Assembly (NCBI GenBank): GCA_964555935.1 | Contig: CAZKUN010000103.1 | Span: forward strand, 1 to 29,493 | Length of the DNA: 29,493 nt | Origin: CAZKUN01 sp964555935 | Lineage (GTDB): Bacteria; Armatimonadota; Zipacnadia; Zipacnadales; VGFC01 | Direction of reading: 5' to 3' | Shown: positions 22,183 through 27,499 of the stretch, piece by piece | How the letters are laid out: the number at the start of each line of letters is the position of its first letter | How positions within the stretch are numbered: the stretch's first letter is position 1 | The notes under the pieces: model-generated | What the model was told of the DNA's origin: nothing | Seen by the model: the letters and a program-made list of their open reading frames with translations, nothing else | The model's database searches: none | Translations under genes and position numbers: made by a program

Positions 22183-24490
22183 GTGATGCTGCAGCGATGA
22201 CGGCCTGGCCAAGGCTGAGGCCGCCATCGTTGCAGGGGATGCTCTGGTGCGTGATCGGCTCCAGGCCGATCTCGATCAACTGGCGAGAGAGGCGGGTCAG
22301 AACCCACTCGTTCTGGAACGTGCCGCCGCTCAACGCAACGCGGGCGATGCCGGTCTCATCCGCCACGCGGCGCGCGACTTCGGCCAGCATCGCCACGAAC
22401 GTGTTGTGGAACGCGCCGGCTATCTCACCGACCGACACGCCCCGCAGCAAGTCGTCAACGATCTCGCGGATCATCGGGCGCGGATCGATGACGAGCAGAT
22501 CCGTGGCGTCGATTCCGTATGGGTAGACGCGATCCGTCGGGAGCGAAACCGCCTCAAGGCGTATGGCTGCCTGTCCCTCGTACGCGGATGTCTGCTGGAT
22601 GCCCGTCAGCGCTGACACCGCGTCGAAGAGCCGGCCTGCGCTCGATGCAAGCGGGCAGTTGATGCCCTTCTCAATCATGCCCGATAGCGTCCGCCAGGCG
22701 GAACGGTCGAGACCACGCGTGAACGGGATGTCGATCGAGTCTGCGAAGTCCGGTCCGAAGGCATCAGCCATATAGGTTGCCGCGACGCGCCACGGTTCGC
22801 GTGCGGCTCGGTCGCCGCCGGGAAGGGGCACGTATCGCAGGCGAGCCTTCCGCTCGTATCCGGCGCGATCCGCGACCATCACCTCGCAACCCCACACGTT
22901 GCCGTCGTCCCCGAGCCCCGTGCCATCGCATACGACCCCAATGACCGGTTCTGTAACGTGCCGATCCGCCATGCAACTGACAATGTGCGCGTGGTGGTGC
23001 TGGACGCGGGCCAGCTCGACGCCCCGCTCGGCCGCAAGCGTCTCGGCGTGACGAGTCGAAAGGTAGTCTGGGTGCATGTCGCACGCGATCGCTTCGGGCT
23101 CCGCGCGCAGGAGCGAGAGCAAGTGCGCGACGGACTCTTCTAGGAAGCGAAGCGTCTCCGCGTCGTCGAGGTCGCCGATATGCTGGCTGGGGAACGCGTA
23201 GTCGTCTTTGGTGATGCAGAAGACGCTCTTCAGATGAGCGCCGAGCGCGAGGACCGACGGCTGGGGGCTGGGCAACCGGACCGGGAAAGGTGCAAAGCCT
23301 CGCGCTCGACGCATCAGGATCAAACCAGCATCTGTCGGTCGGACAACGGAATCATCGCAGCCCACCAAGATCTCCCGGTCGTGGTAGCAGAACGCATCCG
23401 CAATATGGCCGAGGCGCTCAAAGGCCTCGTCATTGCGGATGGCCAGCGGCTCATCTGAGAGGTTGCCGCTAGTCATGACGAGAGCGCGGAAGCCCCCGTC
23501 CGTGAGGATTAGCGAGTGAACAGGCGTGTACGGCAACATGACGCCAAGACAGGCACTATCAGGCGCCACCGAGGGCGCGATGTCGGAGTCGGGCAGCTTG
23601 GGCAGAAGCGCGATCGGCTTCTGTATGCCCATAAGAGTATCGACGGCGTGGTCCGGGACCTCGCAGAACGCGCGGATGGTGTCGATGTCCGGAGCCATGA
23701 TCGCGAGAGGCTTCTCCTCGCGGTTCTTGCGCTCGCGAAGAGTGCGGACAGCGTCTTCGTTCGTCGCGTCGCAGGCGAGATGGAAGCCGCCAAGCCCCTT
23801 GATGGCGACGAGCTTCCCACATTTCAGAGCGGCGACCGTGGCAGCGAGAGCATCTTCGCGGAGCAGCTCACCGGCGTCTCCCTCGCGGAAGGCGAGGCGT
23901 GGCCCGCAGTTCGGGCAGGCGACGGGTTGGGCATGGAAGCGCCGGTCGTCGATGTCGTCGTATTCATCGCGACAGTCGTCGCACATCGGGAACGGCGCCA
24001 TGCTGGTCATCGGGCGGTCGTACGGCATGCCGCCGATGATCGTGTAGCGCGGGCCGCAGTTGGTGCAGTTGACGAATGGGTGTCGGCGGTGCCGGTCCGA
24101 GGGATCGAGCAACTCTCGCTGGCAGTCGGCGCAAGTCGCCACGTCAGGCGAGACGAGGATGGGCCCGGCATCGCCCCGCTTGCTGGGCAGTATCTCGAAG
24201 CCGGTAGCGCCAAGCGGATCGAGCCTCTCGGTAATGCACTGCTCGATGAGCGCGATCGGAGGCTTCTCGGTCCGGAGGTCCGTGACGAAGCTCCGCAAGT
24301 CGACAGGCGAGCCCTCAATCTCGATGTCAACGCCGCCCGCGTAGTTGAGGACCGTTCCCGCGAGTTGGTAGCGACGGGAGAGGCGGTGGATGAATGGACG
24401 GAAGCCCACGCCCTGGACAATGCCCAAGACCCGGACGAGCCATCGCTCGACCTGGTGGGGACGGACCTGTTGTGTTACGCGAGTGCTCAT
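22178..24490 (-). CDS. hypF: Carbamoyltransferase HypF
   Basis: 770 residues, full length. The domains run in the normal order. The first is an N-terminal acylphosphatase domain (GIVQGVGFRPFIHRL, about 23-37). Two zinc-finger pairs follow (Cys120/123 with 142/145; Cys170/173 with 192/195, each followed by NCGPR in the second half). Next are a YrdC/Sua5-like domain (about 205-395, with AIKGLGGFHLACDATN and VMTSGNLSDEPLAI) and a C-terminal Kae1-like carbamoyl transferase (ALGAHLKSVFC, VQHHHAHIVSCMAD, VCDGTGLGDDGNVWG, SSAGRLFDAVSALTG, LSGGTFQNEWVL). It uses carbamoyl phosphate and ATP to carbamoylate HypE for cyanide ligand synthesis. The ATG at 24490 has only a weak ribosome-binding site. The stop codon lies inside the REPIN-like repeat, so the C-terminus may have been altered by its insertion, although SLGQAVIAAASL looks normal. 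Confidence 0.97.
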   Translation of the reverse strand: MSTRVTQQVRPHQVERWLVRVLGIVQGVGFRPFIHRLSRRYQLAGTVLNYAGGVDIEIEGSPVDLRSFVTDLRTEKPPIALIEQCITERLDPLGATGFEILPSKRGDAGPILVSPDVATCADCQRELLDPSDRHRRHPFVNCTNCGPRYTIIGGMPYDRPMTSMAPFPMCDDCRDEYDDIDDRRFHAQPVACPNCGPRLAFREGDAGELLREDALAATVAALKCGKLVAIKGLGGFHLACDATNEDAVRTLRERKNREEKPLAIMAPDIDTIRAFCEVPDHAVDTLMGIQKPIALLPKLPDSDIAPSVAPDSACLGVMLPYTPVHSLILTDGGFRALVMTSGNLSDEPLAIRNDEAFERLGHIADAFCYHDREILVGCDDSVVRPTDAGLILMRRARGFAPFPVRLPSPQPSVLALGAHLKSVFCITKDDYAFPSQHIGDLDDAETLRFLEESVAHLLSLLRAEPEAIACDMHPDYLSTRHAETLAAERGVELARVQHHHAHIVSCMADRHVTEPVIGVVCDGTGLGDDGNVWGCEVMVADRAGYERKARLRYVPLPGGDRAAREPWRVAATYMADAFGPDFADSIDIPFTRGLDRSAWRTLSGMIEKGINCPLASSAGRLFDAVSALTGIQQTSAYEGQAAIRLEAVSLPTDRVYPYGIDATDLLVIDPRPMIREIVDDLLRGVSVGEIAGAFHNTFVAMLAEVARRVADETGIARVALSGGTFQNEWVLTRLSRQLIEIGLEPITHQSIPCNDGGLSLGQAVIAAASL

Positions 24491-24576
24491 CTGGCACCGA
24501 CGGCCCAGGTATCTCGGGGCTGCGCCACGGCCTCAGCGGGCGTCGGACTGAATGGCCGTGTGAGTGGAGCCAAACG

Positions 24577-24909
24577 CTATTCCACGGACACGAGTTTGAC
24601 CGCGTCCTGAGCCTGGATGGCGAGGCTCTGGCCTTCGCACTGCGGGCACGCGTCGATGTCCTCATCCATCTCAACCGCGCTGCCGCACTTGTTGCATTGG
24701 GCCAGGATCCCTCGAATTTCGACCTCCAGACGGACCTTGTCAAACTCGGTGCCTTCGGCTGCTTCGTGGAAGTGCTCAGCGAGGTGTTCGGGAGTGATCC
24801 CACCGAGTTCGCTCACCTGTAGGCGCGCGACCGCGATGGCTTCCCCCCGCTCTGCCTGCACTTTGCGCAAGGCATCTATGATGGCTTCCGCAAGCCCCGT
24901 TTCGTGCAT
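24577..24909 (-). CDS. hypA: Nickel metallochaperone HypA
   Basis: 110 residues starting MHE, where His2 is the nickel ligand; this fixes the start at ATG 24909 rather than the TTG three codons earlier. The zinc site is Cys72/Cys75 (QCNKCG) with Cys88/Cys91 (CPQCEG). VSELGGITPEHLAEHFHEAAEGT is the conserved core. HypA delivers nickel to the large subunit, usually with the GTPase HypB, which is not present here. It is the first gene of the operon, preceded by a structured 122-nt leader and a strong promoter. Confidence 0.97.
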   Translation of the reverse strand: MHETGLAEAIIDALRKVQAERGEAIAVARLQVSELGGITPEHLAEHFHEAAEGTEFDKVRLEVEIRGILAQCNKCGSAVEMDEDIDACPQCEGQSLAIQAQDAVKLVSVE

Positions 24910-24926
24910 GACTGCCAATCACCCAT

Positions 24927-24941
24927 CGCCCGCATCGGGCG
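24927..24941 (-). promoter_or_regulatory. Leader hairpin 3, near the hypA ribosome-binding region
   Basis: CGCCCG-CAT-CGGGCG is a perfect 6-bp GC stem with a 3-base loop, ending 18 bases before the hypA ATG. In the mRNA it would sit just upstream of the translation start. Confidence 0.5.
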
Positions 24942-24950
24942 ACTCTGTCC

Positions 24951-24978
24951 AGACTTTGTGAACGGTTTCACGAAGTCT
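24951..24978 (-). promoter_or_regulatory. Rex-like operator in a 12-bp dyad
   Basis: TTGTGAA-CGGT-TTCACGA at 24956-24973 differs at one base from the Rex operator consensus TTGTGAA-N4-TTCACAA. The dyad extends outward as AGACT...AGTCT, giving 12-bp arms with one mismatch. Rex senses NADH/NAD+ and often controls hydrogenase and fermentation genes. A CRP/FNR-family reading (TGTGA-N6-TCACG) is the main alternative. The site lies about +54 to +81 relative to the predicted transcription start. Confidence 0.6.
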
Positions 24979-24989
24979 GTTGTAGTTAG

Positions 24990-25031
24990 AGCCCGAGGGG
25001 CATCCGAAAATGCGTGGATCCCACTCGGGCT
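24990..25031 (-). promoter_or_regulatory. Leader hairpin 1 at the predicted 5' end of the operon mRNA
   Basis: AGCCCGAG (24990-24997) and CTCGGGCT (25024-25031) are perfect inverted copies. GGG/CCC and AUCC/GGAU extend the stem inward around single-base bulges, giving about 15 pairs and a 10-base loop. The outer end coincides with the +1 predicted from the promoter, so the mRNA would begin with a hairpin, which often stabilises transcripts. Confidence 0.6.
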
Positions 25032-25037
25032 AGGACT

Positions 25038-25066
25038 GTTATAGGGGGTTCTACCCGGGGTGTCAA
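25038..25066 (-). promoter_or_regulatory. Sigma70-type promoter of the hyp-hyd operon
   Basis: On the minus strand, TTGACA (25066-25061), a spacer of exactly 17, and TATAAC (25043-25038). The predicted +1 is the A at 25031. The -35 is a perfect match and the -10 matches five of six positions. The leader to hypA is 122 nt. Confidence 0.8.
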
Positions 25067-25110
25067 CAGTAATCTTGAGCATCCCCTGATCGGCGTAGCA
25101 CTCATAGTAT

Positions 25111-25134
25111 ATACGCGGTATAGCGTATTATAAT
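25111..25134. promoter_or_regulatory. AT-rich dyad next to a TATAAT box
   Basis: ATACGC-N6-GCGTAT (25111-25128) is a perfect dyad abutting TATAAT (25129-25134) in a short AT-rich island between the cysteine-rich gene and hypA. No good -35 is found on either strand. It is probably an operator/promoter region, direction unclear. The rest of 24910-25227 outside the listed sites shows nothing. Confidence 0.3.
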
Positions 25135-25158
25135 CGGTTTTCCACGGAGACGCCAGAA

Positions 25159-25214
25159 CGGAGCATCTCCGCCATTTAGTGGATGTTCAGTGGGCTCCAT
25201 CATTTGGTGGAGCC
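25159..25214. repeat. Two tandem hairpin-like repeats after the cysteine-rich gene
   Basis: CTCCGCCATTTAGTGGA (from 25167) and CTCCATCATTTGGTGGA (from 25195) match at 14 of 17 bases. The second forms a strong hairpin, GGCTCCATC-ATTT-GGTGGAGCC (25193-25214, one T-G wobble). Another small stem CGGAG-CAT-CTCCG sits at 25159-25171. They lie 13 bases beyond the stop of the minus-strand gene and may serve as its terminator, though no T-tract follows. Confidence 0.45.
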
Positions 25215-25227
25215 TAGGACCAAATAC

Positions 25228-25515
25228 CTACTCGGAATCCGCGTCATCGTTGCAGCAGAACTCGGTGACGAGACACTGGGTCCGGAACTTGCAGTGGCTC
25301 CTCGGTTGGGGGCATCGGCAGCACTCATCGCAGAAGCCGAGTCCGAACTTGTGGCAGACGAGCGTGGAGGGTCTGTCGGGGTGATTGCGGCAGACGGAGG
25401 TGGAGGGCGGCGTTGAGGCGGGCTTGTCGGATGTCACGATGAGAGGTTCGCTCCGCCGCCCGCGAGCGCCTCCGAATGAAGCGAGGCCGTCGGCGTCGCT
25501 CAGGCGTTCTGTCAT
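25228..25515 (-). CDS. Small cysteine-rich, putative zinc-binding protein
   Basis: 95 residues if started at the ATG at 25515; the frame is open to a TTG at 25548. The C-terminal half is packed with metal-ligand residues: VCRNHPDRPSTLVCHKFG, then FCDECCRCPQPRSHCKFRTQC and EFCC. The Cys42-x2-His45-Pro...Cys54...Cys62-x2-Cys65 pattern resembles B-box-like zinc ribbons of small bacterial proteins. The N-terminal 40 residues are low in complexity. No good ribosome-binding site is visible, which is the main doubt; the non-random Cys/His spacing argues for a real gene. It lies upstream of hypA in the same direction but is separated from it by the operon promoter. The function is unknown. Confidence 0.6.
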   Translation of the reverse strand: MTERLSDADGLASFGGARGRRSEPLIVTSDKPASTPPSTSVCRNHPDRPSTLVCHKFGLGFCDECCRCPQPRSHCKFRTQCLVTEFCCNDDADSE

Positions 25516-25529
25516 GTGGGCGGGAGTTG

Positions 25530-25538
25530 TGCTATAAT
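25530..25538 (+). promoter_or_regulatory. Extended -10 promoter for the deacetylase operon
   Basis: TG-C-TATAAT is a perfect extended -10 element on the plus strand, with transcription expected from about 25545. The -35 (CTGTCA at 25509-25514) is weak, as is usual for this promoter class. It overlaps the start region of the oppositely oriented cysteine-rich gene. Confidence 0.6.
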
Positions 25539-25573
25539 CGGTGCCCAATCACGCGACCAACCGAGAGTCCATG

Positions 25574-27499
25574 ATGCCGTCGAGACACCCACATCTGGTC
25601 GTCCCGCTTCTTGCTGCGGCCGTGACCATCTGTCACGCCGATGTCTCGCCGCTGGTGCGCGGGGCGCAGCTACTGACGCAAGGACGGCCGCAGGCGGCGC
25701 TCGTTGAGTTCACAGCCGCGGTTGAGGATGATCCCGCGTCCGCCGAGGCGCACGTGGGCGTTGGCGCGGCGCACCTGCATGCCGGCAACACGACGCTGGC
25801 GCTCGAGGCGTTCAATCGCGCGCTCGAGGTCGACAAGACGTCGCGGCCGGCGCGGCTGGGCGTGGCAACGACGTTCTTCCAGGACGGCGCGTACGACAAG
25901 GCGCTTCCCCAGTATCGGTATTGCCTGGCGTTTGAGTGCGCGGAGCGCCCGGCCGTGAGAGCGGCGGCAGCGTGCGCGGCGTGCCTGCTTGGCCTCTACG
26001 AGGCAGCGGAGGCCGAGGCCGCCACGGCCTTGCGCGAGGACCCCTCGTGCGAGCTGGCGAGAGCCGTTGCCGGCGCCGCGTGGATCGCGCGCGGAGACCC
26101 CGACAAGGCCGCGGAGATTCTCGGCGCGGCGGAAGCGGCAACCGTGCGGGCCCAACTCGCTCCCCGCTTCGCGCTGGTGACGCCCTCTCCACTATTCGCG
26201 CCGACGGCCCACTACTACGTGACGAACGACATGTCTGACGAGGCGCGGCTGGCGTTCCTTGGCGATGGGGCAGCGACCGGGTATCCGGATTTCCACTCCG
26301 GTGAGGAGGCCGACGAAGGCCCAGGATATCAGGCGCCACCAGAGACCCGACAGGACGGATTCCACATCATCCGCCCCAGGCCCGGAACGGTGGTCGCGGG
26401 GAGCACGACGGTGACGGTAGCGATTCCGGAAGACGTCCTGGTCGACTACATGGCGCTGCTGGTGAATGACCGATTCCAGACAATCACGAACGCAGAGCCG
26501 TTTCGCATGGCGTTTGACGCATCGCGCTTGACCGAGGGCCAGCATCAGGTCCGCGTCGACGCGTACGGACCGTATGGCGACAAGGTGGCCTCAGCGGCAT
26601 CGCTGGTCATCGTGCGCGGCGCGCGCGATCGAACGCTCTCGTATGAGGAGCAACTGGCGCGCAAGGCCGTCAGCCGACAGCTCGAGCACCTGCTGGTGGT
26701 GCGCGCAACCCCCGGTATCCGGTGGCAGTTGCTCGGCCACGCGCGACGGATGACGGACCGCCTCGAGGCGGCGGTACCGGCGTTTGAGGAGGCCTTCTGC
26801 CTCCAACCAACAGCGACGGGAATCCGGGCCGACTTATTGACGGCGTACCAGGAGCAAGGCCTGCAGATCGGCGCGGAGAGCCGCGAGATCCACTACGCTC
26901 CGGACGGCAAAGTGATCGCCCTGACATTTGATGACGGCCCCCACCCGCTGGTGACGCCACGAATCCTGGATCTGCTCGATCGAGCCGAAGTGAGGGCCAC
27001 GTTCTTCCTCGTGGGCAAGCAAGTCGAGCTGTATCCTGAACTCGCGAGAGAGATAGTGGCGCGCGGCCACGAGGTGGGCTCGCACTCATACAGCCACGCT
27101 AACCTGCGCCAGTTCCCGAAGGTGTACGTGGAGCGCGAGCTGGTGAAGAGCCGGACGGCGATCCGCAAGGCGACGGGCGAGAGCGTGACGTTGTTCAGGC
27201 CACCGGGCGGGAATTACGATTCAGACGTGCGCGACGCGGTCGCGGAGACGGGCTTTACGACCGTCTTCTGGACCGCGAACATCGGCGAGTGCCTGGGTTG
27301 GGCGCCCGAGGCAACCGTGGATAAGTTCATGGCGGAGCTGAAGACCGGCGGCATTGTCCTCATGCATAACGGCGAGGACGGGTCGGTTGAGGTGTTGCCG
27401 GGACTGCTCGCGCGGCTGGCGCAAGAGCGGCGCCTGGTGGGGACGGTTGGGGCGTTCAGCGCAATGCCACGAGCGGGCGCGACCGGCTACGGTCAGTGA
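25574..27499 (+). CDS. Exported TPR / Ig-like / NodB polysaccharide deacetylase (CE4)
   Basis: About 641 residues. Signal peptide (MPSRHPHLVVPLLAAAVTICHA), then TPR-like repeats (about 25-200, with AHVGVGAAHLHAGNTTLALEAFNRALEVD). An Ig-like domain (about 265-350) contains RPRPGTVVAGSTTVTVAIPEDV and MALLVNDRFQ. The C-terminal NodB homology domain (about 440-625) has TFDDGP with Asp453/454, HSYSH with metal ligands His504 and His508, RPPGG with the catalytic-pocket Arg, and the late LMHNGED in place of the usual LxHD motif. It should remove acetyl groups from chitin, peptidoglycan or another N-acetyl glycan outside the cytoplasm. Of two adjacent ATGs, the second (25574) has GAGAG at 6 bases. 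A GTG at 25541 would precede the promoter's start point. The next gene overlaps by one base. Confidence 0.93.
   Translation: MPSRHPHLVVPLLAAAVTICHADVSPLVRGAQLLTQGRPQAALVEFTAAVEDDPASAEAHVGVGAAHLHAGNTTLALEAFNRALEVDKTSRPARLGVATTFFQDGAYDKALPQYRYCLAFECAERPAVRAAAACAACLLGLYEAAEAEAATALREDPSCELARAVAGAAWIARGDPDKAAEILGAAEAATVRAQLAPRFALVTPSPLFAPTAHYYVTNDMSDEARLAFLGDGAATGYPDFHSGEEADEGPGYQAPPETRQDGFHIIRPRPGTVVAGSTTVTVAIPEDVLVDYMALLVNDRFQTITNAEPFRMAFDASRLTEGQHQVRVDAYGPYGDKVASAASLVIVRGARDRTLSYEEQLARKAVSRQLEHLLVVRATPGIRWQLLGHARRMTDRLEAAVPAFEEAFCLQPTATGIRADLLTAYQEQGLQIGAESREIHYAPDGKVIALTFDDGPHPLVTPRILDLLDRAEVRATFFLVGKQVELYPELAREIVARGHEVGSHSYSHANLRQFPKVYVERELVKSRTAIRKATGESVTLFRPPGGNYDSDVRDAVAETGFTTVFWTANIGECLGWAPEATVDKFMAELKTGGIVLMHNGEDGSVEVLPGLLARLAQERRLVGTVGAFSAMPRAGATGYGQ

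Noticed and set aside
25183..25416. 77-codon plus-strand ORF opposite the cysteine-rich gene
   Set aside because: No ribosome-binding site or domain; the Cys/His spacing on the other strand is much less likely by chance.
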